In this document: in pieces, positions 11,746 through 25,700 of the stretch
Layout of the letters: every line of letters starts with the position of its first letter
How positions within the stretch are numbered: the first letter of the stretch is position 1
From: Cephalotus follicularis
Lineage: Eukaryota; Streptophyta; Magnoliopsida; Oxalidales; Cephalotaceae
Reading direction: 5' to 3'
NCBI GenBank assembly: GCA_001972305.1
Contig: BDDD01000901.1
Coordinates: 413,337 to 477,336, forward strand
Length of the DNA: 64,000 nucleotides
Made by a program: the position numbers and the translations under genes
Notes under the pieces: model-generated
The model's database searches: none
What the model was told of the DNA's origin: nothing
What the model saw: the letters and a program-made list of their open reading frames with translations, nothing else

Positions 11746-13655
11746 TTGATGTATTTATCTGTATAGAGATGTAAGTGTGTATGACTTAAAATATTACACC
11801 TTTCGTATCAAGTTACGTTTGGAATAATCCGTAGTGTTGCCTCCAACTGTCACACTTTTATTTATGCTAGGGTCTCGCCTTATTATAGGCTTTAGTCCAT
11901 ATAGGTCCATGTCTTAGGTCTTCATTTATTGGGCTTATATTAAAACATATTAGTTAGATACTCAAGTATCCAATAATTACTCCATATCTTAAAGGTCCAA
12001 CCTCTGAATACACCAAACCGATTCCTTCCCCCAACCAGAGCATGACCTCCTAAACCCACGTCAAGACAGGAAATGGTTCCACATATACACTTCAAGGGTG
12101 ATTTAGTTCCAAACTAAAAATTGGGGTTATTAAGGTGTCCACACTGCTAATATTAAGACTATATGAGCATAAAACAGGTAAAGTGAATATTTCACGAAAA
12201 ATGCCAAACACTCGTCACTGGAATCTAACTCCTTTACTGACTTGAAGCTAGGACTCAGTGCTGAGATGCTGCAACACATCACACCAACTATAGTAATTTT
12301 AAACTGCAAAACACACACCCACAAAATAACCCAATATCAAAATCAACATAACACTGTAATGGAAACTGGAAAGAAAGAGTATACTTGGAGATTGAAAATG
12401 TAGATCATGAAAAAACAAGAAATGAAAATAATTGGACAAAGGTTTCACACTAATTTTTTTTTTTTTTTTTTTTTTTGATGTTCTCAACAATGAAACCAAC
12501 AATTGGAGAAAGGTTATAGAGAAAATCCAATTGATGGCTATGGAGAAATGTTTTATGGTAACTGGTGCATTTGAGAGAGAGAGAGAGAGAGTGAGTGATG
12601 TTTGGTAGGATAATTGAGTGAAGAGACAAGTGCAATAAATTTTATCTTGGAAGTTAGAGAGGGAAAAAGATTTAATTGACAAGAAGAAGATTTGATTTTA
12701 ATTTTATAAGATGACATGGATTAATGTGTTAATTTAGTTAAATATTTTTAACTAAATGCATAGTTACGTGATACGTTCAGACCATACAAGAATTTCTTGA
12801 TGTTAGTAACGTTGTTAGCATACAATACAGCCTGTTATGTTAGTGTGCAGTTAGTATATGGTCATTACCACACGGTTGTCATATTCATTATATAACAGTT
12901 ACAAATCTCCGTATTTACCTGTCCTATAAATTGATCCTCTATGTACCTTTTACATAGGCACAGAAATATAAAAAACATATTTCGTACAATGAGTCTGTTT
13001 TACCAGAGGACTGAAAATGAGTTTAAAAGTCATCATAATTAACCTTTTACTTTTAAAAAAAAATTTACTTATAATTAAAATTAAAATTTAGAAGACTACA
13101 ATTTTTACTTTTTAAATTTACATAAATTTTATGAAAACCACACAAAAATTAAAATATGAAATTCCATAACTTTTACTTTTAACTTGAAAAAAATATAAAA
13201 ATAAAATAAAATATAAGTAAATTTCAAAAAACACAAACTGTAATTTTTCAAAAACATCTCAAATATTAATCTCCCCTTGCAAAATCATATATTGTGAATC
13301 CATACAATTTTACAAAGCAATCATCCAAGCAATTGTCAACACCACTTGAATACTTAGGAAAGTAGCATTTATTTCAAAAAAATCAGCCTGTGATTCATTT
13401 CCAACTTCCGCTGTGTGGTTCATTCAAGAAACAAAAGACCAATAGAAGGGTTGAAGCCCAAGCTTTTGCTAAACATCCAAAGGAACGTTACAAATTTCAT
13501 GACCACAACCGGTCAAATATCAAGTAAAAAAATAAGCTCACATCCTTGCTTTTATCATCTGATAAGATTCAGTGGCTTTCAGCAATTGAAATTCATCAGG
13601 GTACCAAAAACTATGATGAGTATGATGAGTTGGAACAGGCGTTATCTAGATTTCT
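11746..13655. other. Gene-downstream intergenic region with simple repeats
   Basis: No coding frame here is convincing. It holds a 23-bp T run (12,454-12,476), a (GA)n microsatellite (12,573-12,591) and a strongly AT-rich part (13,020-13,260). Possible short LTR-like sequence lies at 12,808-12,994. The 3' UTR of the ligase gene should occupy the upper few hundred bases. Confidence 0.55.
13368..13373 (-). terminator. Candidate poly(A) signal of the ligase gene
   Basis: AATAAA on the minus strand about 285 nt downstream of the stop codon, a plausible plant near-upstream element. There is no transcript evidence. Confidence 0.45.
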
Positions 13656-13733
13656 TTAACTAGCTGCTGCTTTTACTGCTTTCTCTGCAGCATCATCCAG
13701 ATCTTCTGCCGTTATTAATGCCATACCACTTTC
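13656..13733 (-). CDS. Ligase beta exon 12 and stop (residues 398-422)
   Basis: Encodes [20 protein letters not shown] and a short Ala-rich tail, ending in TAA at 13,656-13,658. Acceptor TGCAG|GAA. Confidence 0.95.
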   Translation of the reverse strand, partial: ESGMALITAEDLDDAAEKAVKAAAS

Positions 13734-16700
13734 CTGCAGACCCAATTAGTGACCAACATTATTATTTCAGACAATGCTCTAATTCGATTATGATCACTAA
13801 TCAGTAATCTAAAGACATAACCAAGACTGTGATCTTTGATATCAGATCAGGCGTCACAATACCTTCAGAATCCTCTTTCCTTGGTCAACGTTGGTGCCCT
13901 CAAGACGAACCACCACTGGCACTTTAAGTGCAACCTTCAAAACAATAGCAGTAATTACTTTTACAACCAGTGGGAAGGCAATAAATTTTCACCAACCGAA
14001 GTCAAATAAGTGTGGATGGCAACGACATGGGTGGCGCCGAATATGCCATTCCCCATCCCCGTTAATTTTATCTTTTTACCCATCCTTATCCCACCTCCGT
14101 TACAGGAATAGCGGAAAATCCTCATCCCCTCACCATGGAGATAAATAAATCTCCATCTTCCTTCTATATTGCAATAAAAATATAAAAAAAATAATAACTC
14201 AAAAAATTAATTTTTTATTCATTAAAATAGCAACTTAAAAAGAATATTTTAAAATTTTTTTTAATTATGTGATGAAATGCATATAAACGAAGGTATTTCT
14301 ATAAATTTTAAACAAATAAATGTATAAATATATTTAATTCATAAAGATTGATTACGCAGACAGGTAGGAGGGGTCGGGGAGGGAAAGAGGCTATCCCCCT
14401 TTGGATCCCCACTTCCAGGGATTTTTTTAATCCCTGTCCCTATTCTTTTCGAATAATCCCTGTCCCATACGGGGAGGGGGTCAAGCCGAATCCCCACTTT
14501 TTCCCATATAATTGCCATCCTTAAATTGTTCTAATCAAATTTGAAATCTAGAAAGAAAATCAATATATAAAGTCTCTTCTCCTAAATCTTAATAAATAAA
14601 TAAACAAATTCAATTTCTTTTTGAACAAGTAGAAATATCATCTGATGCCATCACCAGATAGTTAGATGTTTAAGTTGATGACATAAAAGCACTAAGATTT
14701 GATGACCAAAAAAGAAACAAAGATGGTGTAGAGCTAAAATGATTTAAACTTGTTTAAAACTGATAGGGATCTCACATGTTTCGCAGCATTGACAATTCCA
14801 CTTGCTATTACATCACATTTCATTATTCCGCCAAATATGTTTACCAAAATTGCTTTCACTTTCTCATCAGAGGTCAAAATTTTGAATGCCTCAACCACCT
14901 GATACACACAACATAAGAGTTACAGAAAAGACAAAAATCAGAAAGGCTGATTGCAGTTCCTGTATCATTTTTTTCCCAGGATAGATGGGTCCGACGATAG
15001 GGGCTGATAATCCTCCCCTCCCTAAACTTCCCAATCTCGGACGCATATGGATCGCTAGGAGAATCAAACTTCCAAAGCATAATGTTCCACTACCAAAAAC
15101 TAAATCGTTGAGCTAAAAAGAACCCACTTAGAGATTCTAGATGTAAGTCATTACATCAGTGATTAGAAGAACTAATAAAATAGTAACTACAACCTGCAAG
15201 CCAGCGGGTACTTATAAGATTTTATGCCTCAAAAGTAAATTATAATGCTATTGCAAACAGGTCCAATAGCAATAATCAGCACGATTGGGAAACAGACACA
15301 ATAATAACAATGGGTAATGGGCAATGCTGTAACAAGAGCAATGAAACCATAACGTATCCTATGCGTAAATTATTACCTGGCCTTCAGAAGCGTTCCCACC
15401 TACATCAAGGAAATTGGCAGGAGTTCCACCATGCAGCTTAATTATATCCATTGTAGCCATTGCTAACCCTGCACCATTTACCATGCAACCAATTTCTCCC
15501 TCTAATCCAATATAATTTAAATCAGCTTTTGCAGCAGTCACCTGCCAGTGCCAGAATATAAAAATCACAATGCAATAACGACAAAGCACTAAATCAACGT
15601 CATTTAGTCAAAAGATCATCCACACAAACTACAAGAACTAATAGTTTAACATGTTTCAACCTAGCATGCTAATTTTTTTTCTTTCTAAGTCAAAAGATAA
15701 CTGTCTCCACAAAACCAACTATTAGGTTCCCCTTTCAGGTCACAAGCAATCAGGAACGGTCACTTGAGATATGTCATAAGAAGACAATGTAGCCAAACCT
15801 CTCGAGGATCCTCCTGTGATGGATCGCGAAGAGCAAATATCTCTTTCTGACGAAAAGCAGCATTATCATCAAAGTTCAACTTAGCATCAGCAGCTACTAA
15901 CTTGTTATCAGCAGTCTCTGCAATGGGATTGATCTGCTCAACAAAATAAGATATACTGAGGGAGGAGAAATAAACACACAAATGTCCCAAAACAGATGAC
16001 CAATATATCTCATCAACTAGCATGAAATATATATTTCTGAATAGCACTTGCAGTATCTAGAAGTCAATGCCTACTTCCAACAATGTGCAGTCACTCTTGC
16101 AAAACAGCTCATACAATTTCTTCACTTGTTCTATGCAATCATTTCTATCAGCCCCCTTAGGAGCCAAACCATCAACAACCTTCGCAGCATCTTCATCAGT
16201 GATTCCATTGAAAACATCAACAGGTACCTATCAGACATAGAAGATGAATCAGATAAAACTAACAAGAGAAGAATAACTGTTTTGATGGTCTCGCTAAAAA
16301 AAAAGTTGGAGGAAAACAGAAAGACAAACCTTTATAATCATGTCAGGGTATTTTTCAGCAAGGTCTTCAATGCTGGTTCCCCCCTTTCTACATGCAATTA
16401 TTAGCTGAGAAACAGGATATGGGAATAAGCATCTTTGATTAGCACAACAATTTTTAACTACATAAATTTCTCAAACTAACAGCAACATAGAGGAATTAGA
16501 ACAAACAAGCGAAGACAATGCAGCCAGTTTGATAACATACAGGGCCAGCAGAATTACGATCCAGAGTGATAGCAAAGTACATCTCATTGACAAGGGACAA
16601 CTTTTCGCACAAGTAAACCTGTGTACATAAAAGGAGTTAGCTGACTTTTGAGCAATAAACTGATACAGAATTATATTTAAGCAAAAAAAAAAAAATGAAA

Positions 16701-19700
16701 GCAACCCTCCAGTTTTGGCTTCTCTATAAAATTTTATGCTTCTTATCACTTTATAGATACAAAGATGGATATTCCTTCATTGTCAATCGAAATTTCCCTG
16801 TACCAATGTAAAATGCAATGTCAGATACCAGCCACTTGCCAAGGAGCCTAGCGATATTTGGCCCAGTTCAGTCTTCACAATATAAAAAAAGCCTAACTAA
16901 TTTGGCAACTTCCCAAGCCCGCTAGTCAATTTAAGTAAACAAAAAATCTCCCTTTAATATTAATAGCAGAACATTATATAGACATGTAATTGCACATATA
17001 ACATGAAGACCCACCAAACTAGGTTTTGGAAGGAATCTATAAAATGGACTGAACCTAAAAGTTCACCATACAGACGAGATAAAATCAATGTTCTTCTATA
17101 CGATAGGGTACATATATGTGAACACTCAATCTGAGTGCATGTGTGTTAGATATTGCTAGCCTAATGAGAAAACTTCATTGTTTTATAATAGAGTAAAATA
17201 TAAAAAACCCCTCGAGATTTAAACGAGTTAACACTTAACCCCCTATACTTTCAAATATTACATATGCCCCCTTAAATTACAATTTATCTTATCGCCGTTA
17301 TAATATTCTGTTAATTTTTTTAAATTACCCAAAATACCCTCATAAAAAAACAAACACTCCACTTACCCAAAGTGTTCGTCTTTCTCAGTAACTTACCATC
17401 ACTTCATTTTTTTTTCCTTTGGCTAAAATCACACAATAAAGCCACTATAGAGATCAAATCTAACTTTTTTCAAGGGGCAGATCCAGATCTTGACTGCGAA
17501 ATCCACTATCGAGAAGGGCTTGAGGACTGGGCAAGACCTCTCACCTACCCCTTTACTGTGACTTCACTCTCTAAATATGGCAAGGCATCTTGGAAGCCAT
17601 GACCGCCATCTGGTTCAAAATCCAAGGCTTTCTTTAAAGAGTGAACTACCCTAATGGCTCCCAACTACGTGTTTATTCTTTTTTTTTTTTTTTTGGATAA
17701 AGGTCAGTATATATTAAAGTTGTTAAAAAAAGGGGGTGTATAGGCCTTCCCTTTGCAACATAGGCTAAAAAACCACACCTATGCAAAAACCAGCAGTTAA
17801 AACAGAGGCTGACCAGCTGCTACTATATCACTATCAAAAAAACTGTTCTAAACACTATCTGTGCGTGTATACTCATTATAAACCTTTGAAAGACACATAA
17901 GAAGGAAAGAATCCACATCTTGCTCAAAAGAGAGCAAAGGCCAGCAAGCTTGCCCAAGCCTAGGAGGCCTGCTAGAGGGCCTACTAAGGATGAGCCTGAA
18001 GAGTTACCCAGAAAAAGGACCAAAACACTAACAAGCGGTCACCAGCCTCCATAGGGAGAGCAGAGGATAAAACCAAGCTGAAGTGCCTCAATCTGGAAAA
18101 TCAAGAACAAAAGCCATACTCCCTTGATCCAAACAACAAACGGCCGGTGATGAAAATACTCTCATGAATGCCCCAATTCTCCACTACATCTCTGTTTGTA
18201 GGGGTGTCAGGAATGTTCCAACAAAGAGCTACTTTTTTAGCTACATCAAAGGCAATACGATCCACTACCTGGGAAGGAGAGGTAGCAACATGCCTGAAAA
18301 TCCTACTGTTCCTTTTCCTCCAGCAGTGGTATACGGTAGCAGCAAGCCCTACCCTTCTCATCCACCTGTGAAACTGTCTTCCTTTGGTGCGTCCTAGAGC
18401 CCAAGAGGCAGTGCTATCCCAACTGCAGGCTGTTGGGAATGGACAGATGTTAAACTCCAGTACTTTACTCCAAACTGATTTGGTAAAGGGGCACTCAAAG
18501 AACAGATGATTCATAGATTCTTGTTGTCTACATCCGAAGGAGCATAGACTACACTGTATCAAGCCTATATTCTGAAGCTTATCCTTCGTAAGGTGAGCTT
18601 TATGGAAAGAGAGCCATAAGCAAAAGGCATGCCTGGGGATGGCACCTTTGAACCATACAATCTTTGCCCATGGAACACCCGAGTGGGACGCCCTGATGGG
18701 CTCCCATGCAGATTTGAAAGAGAAAGGCCGACCCTTAAAATGCCAACTAATTGAATCATGCAGGCCTATTGGAATGTCCGAACACGCGATGCTGATTTCC
18801 CTCAATTGTTCAAAATGTTCTAGCCATTTCCAAGCCGAATCCAATATAACCTCTGAAACGGTGGCATCACGAGACAACCCCGAATCATATATCACCCTGC
18901 TACCTAGTCTTGAAATCAACGGACAATTTTGGAACCATGGATCATGCCATAAGGACAAGGAAGAGTTATCCCTACTGAATATACCAGATTAGCAACAACC
19001 TGCGCTCTGAGGCTCAGGATATTTTTCCAAGTTACTGAGTGGGACTGTTTTGGTTCCAGCAGCCATAACGTGCACCCCTTCAGTATCTCAGCTTTACACC
19101 ACCTGACCCAGAGGGATGATCTATCTGTAAGGATATCCCACACCATTCTCATCATGGCTGCCTTGTTACAATCAACAGCCCTTCTTAGCCCAAGACCCCC
19201 TTCATCCTTGGGTGCATACACCCTAGCCCATGATACCTTAGCCCTTCTTTTATCCGCGGAGCCTGACCACAGGAAAGCTCGCATGATCTTCTCACATTCC
19301 ATGAGTGTGGCTTTGGGAAGGACAGTGTTAGTAATCCAGAAGTTTAGGATGCCAGAAAGAGTAGCTTGGATTAATTGCCGCTTGCCCGCGTAAGACAAAC
19401 ATCTGCTAGTCCAAGCCTGAATCTTGTCAACTAGCTTCAGAGTGAGGCACTTGCAATCCATCGCCGAGAGTCTCCTTGAAACTAGAGGGATCCCTAGGTA
19501 TCTGACGAGAAGGACACCAGTCTGCATGTTTAGGGAACTGCTAATCTGTTCAATGGAGCTGTTCGAGGTGTTTCCAAACATTACACGGCACTTCCTGAGG
19601 TTCAACCTCATGCCTGATGCCTCCAGGAATAGTTTCAAACCGTCATGGAGAAGTTTCACTGAGCAAACATCCGCCCTAGAGAAGAGCAATATATCATCAG

Positions 19701-22700
19701 CAAATAACAAGTGAGAAATGGCAGTCCTCTTGCATCTAGGGTGGAAAGAAAACCCCTCCTTAGCTGTCACTGCATTGAGGTAACCGGATAGCACATCCAT
19801 GGCTAACACAAACAGAAAGGGGGACGGCGGATCACCTTGCCTTAAGCCCCTCTTCCCCTAAAAAAACCCGCACAGACTGCCATTGACAGCCACCGAGAAA
19901 AGGGGGGAGGAGATGCACACTCTGACCCAAGATATAACATTCGAGGGGCAGCCAATAGAGCTTAACAAACGGATAATAAACTCCCAACTAATGGAGTCAT
20001 AGGCCTTGTGGATGTCTGCCTTGATTATGCACCGAGGTATACCTCCTCTCTGACCATACCCTCTAAGCAGCTCACGAGCAATAAGAACATTATCTCTGAT
20101 GGCTCTCCCTGGAATAAAACCGGCTTGCGCAACGTCGACAAAATCAGCAAGGATGAGCTTGAACCTGTCAGTAATGATTTTGGACAAGACTTTGTAAAGG
20201 AAGTTGCAACAAGAAATGGGTCTGAAATCACTATGCTATTTGTAGTCTTTGATTTGGGCACCAAAGCAATAATAGTAGCATTAAGCCCCTTGGGATGTAA
20301 GGGTGGGAGAAGAAGAATCTACAAGCTGCAATGAGGTCCTTTTCTACAATGCCCCACACAGCCCTATAGAAAAACCCGTTGAAACCATCCAGCCCCGGCG
20401 CTTTCTCTGGGTTGAGAGCCCAAAAGGCATCCCTGATTTCTTCATCCGATATGTCCCTACCCAACAAAGCCTTTTGATCTTCTGAAAGCATCTTGGAGTA
20501 AACCTGCCGAAAGCTGTCAGAGCCTGGAGCTCCCTGCTTACCAAGAAAGCCACTGAAATGCTCAACTGCCAGCTGCTCAATTTCTACCGAGGAACTAGCC
20601 CAGCTACCATCTGATCTTTGAAGCCTGCCAATATGATTTCTATGGTGAAGAGCAGTCACTGAGCGGTGGAAGAATTTGTTGTTTGAATCCCCCAGCCCGA
20701 GCCACGCAATGCGTGATTTCTGTTTAAGAAAAGATTCCTCATCCTCCTTGAATTTCCACAGTTTGGACAGCAGGAACTTTTCTTTGAGAAGGAGCCCAGT
20801 GTCAGGTGGATTAAGCAAAAGGTTGGCTTGTGTGGTCTCAATCTCAGCCCTGATGGCCTCCTTTTTAGTGCTTGGATTCGTCTTCTTGAAAGCTGATTTA
20901 AGTTCCCTCTTCAAGTTTCTGAGTTTGCATAGCACCGCTTCAAGTGGGTTACCAATCGCCCTCTGGTCCCAAATTCTTCTCACAATGTCCATGAAGCGCT
21001 CATCCTTAACCCAAAAATTGAGGAACTTGAAAGGCTTGTTACTGCTGCTTCTAAAGTTCGACAAAGCCACGGACACCGGGGTATGGTCTGAGACCCCTGG
21101 CTGATGGAAATGTGCCAAGCTATGGTTAAAATGGTTGTGCCATTCCCAGTTCCCTAGCACCCGGTCCAGTTTTTTATTTACTACGAAATTGCCAGCTCTC
21201 TTGTTTGACCAGGTGAAGAACCTGCCAACGCTTCTGATATCATCAACTTCCATCGATTTTAGGCATTCATTGAACTCAGACATGGCCTTAGAGACTCTAG
21301 GAGGACCATCAAGTTGTTCATGCGGGAATCTGGTGACATTAAAATCCCCCAAGATCAGCCAAGGGACAGAGGAAGCTAAGTGGGCATGAAAGATGAGATC
21401 TTTCCACAAGTCTCTCCTGTTTCTATAATCACAAAGACCGTAAACAAAAGAAATAAGCACCACAAAACCGTTTCCAAGTATAGCCTTGCCATGAATGGCC
21501 TAATCAGTCATGAGGGAAACCTCGAAATTAAGGATGCTGGAGTCCCACAAAACCCAAATCCTTCCCAACAGCGAGAAAGCATGGTTGGTAGCCCAGTCCC
21601 AGTTCTTGCACATCCTGTGAACCATTTTCTGCACATTCCCTGTTAAGGTTCTGGCTTCAAGCAGTCCATGGATAGCTACTTTATTCATTAAAATAAATCT
21701 CTTTACCTATTATTGCTTTAGACGGTGGTTAAGCCCTCTAATGTTCCACGACACGCAACTAATCATCGAAGAGTGGAGAGACCCTTGCGCGAGGAATCTC
21801 TTTTTTCCTTTCTCCTCTTTCCCGACCCAATAAAGTTACGTATCATGATGTTGGGGTCCAGGGATGATGTGTCTGGGGAGAGGAGCACATCCTCTGGCAC
21901 TTGCTTGAGGGGGGTGATGGGATCCTTCCCCTTCTCATCCTGTGGTTTACCTCTGTCCTGGGCAGGGCTAACCTCTACCTGGCCAGCATATGCAACGACC
22001 TGAGGGATGTTTTCCCCTCTCTCCAAATGTGAAGGTGCAACCTCCAAATCAATGTCACCCACAACTAATAATCTCCTTGCATCTTCCTCCTGATTAACAT
22101 TCCCTCTCCTTGCTCCCACAGGCAAGGCACCTGTCTCCATAGGAGCTAAGGGGATATTTTCACAAGGTGTCACTCTAGTATCAACTCCTTGCCTCATGTT
22201 ATCTTCCACTCCCTGCCTTCCAGGAGGCTCACCAGGCACCCCTGTATCTCCCAACCTGCCAGTTGTGTCCTCCTTCACAGCAAGGTGGCACTGCTTGGAG
22301 GAATGGTCAAAAACTCTACATACTGAGCATGCTAATGGTTTCCAAGAATACTAAACCATCACATTAATCAAAGTGTCGTTCCTCCGACGAACCTTATACG
22401 AGGTGGGGAAACAACTGGACGCTTTCATCTCGATACACACTCTTGCGAAACTTAAACGATTGCCTGCTGTGGTAGCTGCATCCAAACACAAGGGAACCCC
22501 AAGAGCACTAGCTACATAACTGAGGCCCGGCTTAGTCCAAAGCTCAGCTAATATGTTGTACAAATTGACCCACACTGGAATGCTAGAAAAGGAGTCCTTG
22601 CTAAGGGACATTCCTTCCTCCCACTGCCTAAGGGCCAGGTAAGCTCCCCACACCTCCCATGGGCCATTGCTAAGCACAAGATCCCTGGCGGCGCTGTTAT

Positions 22701-25700
22701 CAAATTTGAAGAGGAAAGTCCCGTTATCCCCTGTTATCACACTGACACCTCCCCACTTTTTCCACTTCTTTTCTAGTTGTTCTTTTACTGCCTTGAACGG
22801 AATTTGCTTGCCTACAAAGTATCCAACCAGAGCATTGGTCCATTTCTTGACACCCAACTCAAAAACTTCATCCGGCGGTTCAACAACACAGACCCCGTTT
22901 TCTACCTTGGGCTCATGAAAAGAGAGCCTCTCATCCATCCTGCAATCTTGTTGGAATAGCTGTTCCACTGAGGAGTAGGGGAGTTTGTCTGAGGAAGACA
23001 CAGATTGGGTCCTGCTACCTTGCCCGGAGGGGGGCCAAGCGGGGGAAAATTTCTGAAGACAGGGTATCTTCCTCAAGAGGCTCCTTTCCCTTTCTACGTC
23101 CTCCGCCTCAAGAGGAGCGGCCTCTACCCTATCCACGAGACGCAACACTTGATTTTGGAAGGAGCTATTCCAGGTTTGTGAAGCCTCGCTCTTCTCTGTC
23201 ACTTTCCCAAGTACATGGTGTCCCGAGGCCACCTGGTTGGTCATCTACACCTGCGCCTGGGAGGCGGCAACGGGCGAAGGGTCTACTGAAACAAAGGGAA
23301 CCTGCCCCTCACGCCTACTAGAGGGAGAAAAGGAAACCCTAGAACCGCTGGATGAGACTGTAGACGAGGATGGCAGCTGCTCTTCAACAGTCTCACTTAC
23401 GCACTGACAAAGTCAAGAGGGGGAACTTCATCAGAGGCGATGGAGTCGAAAGGAGCCTGCAGGTCCGCAGAGGGGGAGGAAGGGGCAGTGGGAGGGGAAG
23501 GAGGAAAGACCATGTGTGAGGGGAGAAAGAAGGAACACGCGGGAAAGGAAAGGTTAAAGTTTGAGTTCAAAGGGCAGGAAAAGATAGAAGGGGGGGCTAG
23601 AGAGAAGGGAGAGCTTCTCTCTCTAACCCATTATGTTACAAGTTTTAATATACCAAAAGACATCTCCAATCCTTCTCTACTTGAATCCCATCTTCTCTTT
23701 TATTTTATTGGGCAACTTCCATCTATCGATTCACGACAAATGAAGGGCCATCATTTTATTGAGACTTTGGTAAAGGCAAAAAGGGAAATCAAAAATATCT
23801 TGGCGCATCCATGGCAATTGGGTTTTTTTGTTTGTGTTTTTGGGTTGATTGCTAACCATTATCTCATATTGTTGCTAATTTATGAAGATTGCTAATCCAT
23901 AATGATACATTTGTTCTATGCTACGGTGCACATGTATTTGAAGGGATGGTGGTGGGATTGAGTTTGCACGGAAGGTGTTCGATAAAATGCCTAATAGAGA
24001 CTGTTTCGTTGAGCACGATTGGTGGGTTTGTGGGTTTGCCTCTGTTTGGGGCGTAGAAAATGTTAGGAGAAAATATGTAAAAATGCCACAATGAGAAGAA
24101 GAAAGTTGAAAATTATGCCACAAAGTTTTTATAAATTGATATTAAAACCTTGAACAATATGTTTTTGGGGATAGTAGTGACGATAAAATAAAGTGAGGAT
24201 ATTATAACCTTGAATAATCCATTTGGTATTTTTTAGGTTTTTGTTAATAAGGGTATTTTTGGGTTTTTGTTAAAATATGATGATGTGACAGATATGACAA
24301 TCAATATTTTTTAACAGTTGGTTAACGGAAAGGGTAAAGTGTTATGCACTTGTAAAAGTTAGAAAGTATTTTTTAATATTTCAAAGCATAAGGGGTTAAG
24401 TGTTAATCCGTTTAAACCTCGAGGAGTTTTTTGTATTTTACCCTTTATAATATGGTAAAGCACAAAATATGACAGCACCCAATCATCGATCATTCTCACA
24501 CACACCAACTAAAAAGCATGCTGACACTCTGAAACCAAAAGTTACAATTACAATAAGTTAAACATCATTGTTACTCTATACAGTCACAACAGAGGACAGA
24601 AGGCTGTTTCTGTACGTGTGTGTGCGATAATACTAAACTAATGAATGAACATCCTATTTTTTTTATATAGTAGAGTTTAAAATCTGACAGTGACCATTCA
24701 TAAATCCATCTATTATAATTTTCTTTGGTAAATCAAGCCAAAAATATGTAACCTTGAAATTTTGAAAGGGACCATAGAAACTTTGATGTCAAATCAACAA
24801 GTCACTATCTGAAAAACTGAAGTGACTCTGTAAGCATTTATGAAACCTCAACCAGTTTTTCTGACAAACCATGTAATAAAAATGAAACCTCAGCCAGTTT
24901 TTCTGACAAACCACGTAACAAAAACAGAACAAGAAGATCTCAGAATCAGCAAAAAATGACACATGCAACAATCTCTGACGAGCTCAAGATGGTCCATGCA
25001 ACAACCAGAAACAGACATTTCAATATGTAGATAATGCATCAACCTATAGCTCTACACAGCAGGAAAAACTAATGCCACACCTTGCTGACGACTTTGCCTT
25101 GGGGACCCGTTTGTTTGGTAACCAATATTTGTCCAAGCATCTTCCCTGCATCCATTAAAAGGTACTAAATGAGAATGCTACAGAAAAAAATCAACTTGAG
25201 GAACTTAAAGAAGGATGACTTTATAATAAATATTAGTTTTGAAAGAAGTTACTCATGCATAGAGATAAAGCTACCATAAGAAATAATTGTCAACTACCAT
25301 GCAAGTATTACAAGTATCTCAGCCAACTTGGTCTCTCTGACCACCCTGGGTAAATTGATTTAGTTTCTGAGAACCAGGTCTAGTTCTTGATATAATGTGA
25401 GAGCATTCTTAATTGGTCGGTAAAAGGTCAGATAACAATTCAATGAGCCAACCAAGGGGGCAATGATGACAAGAGCCCCACTCAAATCGTAATAAGGGTG
25501 TAATAGGATATAGAGAAATCAAGAGAAGTGTAAATACACTGCTACAGGTATTTTGGTTATTATTGCCAGGAAAAAGAAAGAGAAGTCTTTCATGATAAAT
25601 TATGAATAGAATAGTGTTATAACCGATTACAACCCTTAAAGCATCTTAATATAAGTAAAGCAATCCTAATGCTAATAAGAAAGCAATCCTAAGACTATAA

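Larger units (their letters stand above)
17679..23635 (-). mobile_element. Near full-length L1-type LINE nested in the Mutator-like element
   Basis: Minus strand. A short pyrimidine-rich 5' region (to about 23,635) is followed by ORF1 (gag-like), ORF2 (endonuclease, reverse transcriptase, zinc-binding domain), a 3' UTR ending 'actgacctttatcc', and a 16-bp poly(A) (T run 17,679-17,694). ORF1 and ORF2 overlap by ATGA at 21,766-21,763, as is usual in plant L1 elements. Several stops and frameshifts inactivate it. No confident TSD was identified, and the 5' boundary is approximate. It lies in the same orientation as the ligase gene, so it is present in the sense of the pre-mRNA. Confidence 0.88.
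17191..24443. mobile_element. Mutator-like element in intron 4 (non-autonomous, carries gene fragment)
   Basis: Terminal inverted repeats of about 70 bp (17,191-17,262 and 24,372-24,443) begin G[A/G]GTAAAATA[T/C]AAAAAA and share CTCGAG, TTTAAACG and TTAACACTTAACCCC, with roughly 60 of 70 positions matching by eye. The flanks are an exact 9-bp duplication TTTATAATA (17,182-17,190 and 24,444-24,452), the hallmark length of Mutator insertions. No mudrA-like transposase was found inside. The interior is about 1.2 kb of unique DNA, including a PPR-like stretch, plus a nested 6-kb LINE. A Pack-MULE later hit by a LINE fits best. Confidence 0.88.

Noticed and set aside
12808-12994. Possible short copia solo LTR (TGTTAGC to TTCGTACA, with a TATA-like cctataaatt)
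   Set aside because: Terminal TG and CA are present but the flanking 5-mers (aacgt and atgag) do not match and there is no second copy in the window.
13415-13663. Plus-strand 82-codon frame overlapping the ligase stop codon
   Set aside because: Antisense to the last exon and 3' UTR of a well-supported gene; no motif.
17263-17602. Plus-strand frame near 17,372-17,602 as a captured gene exon
   Set aside because: It has coding-like composition, but the translation is not recognisable and it lacks a start or splice support.
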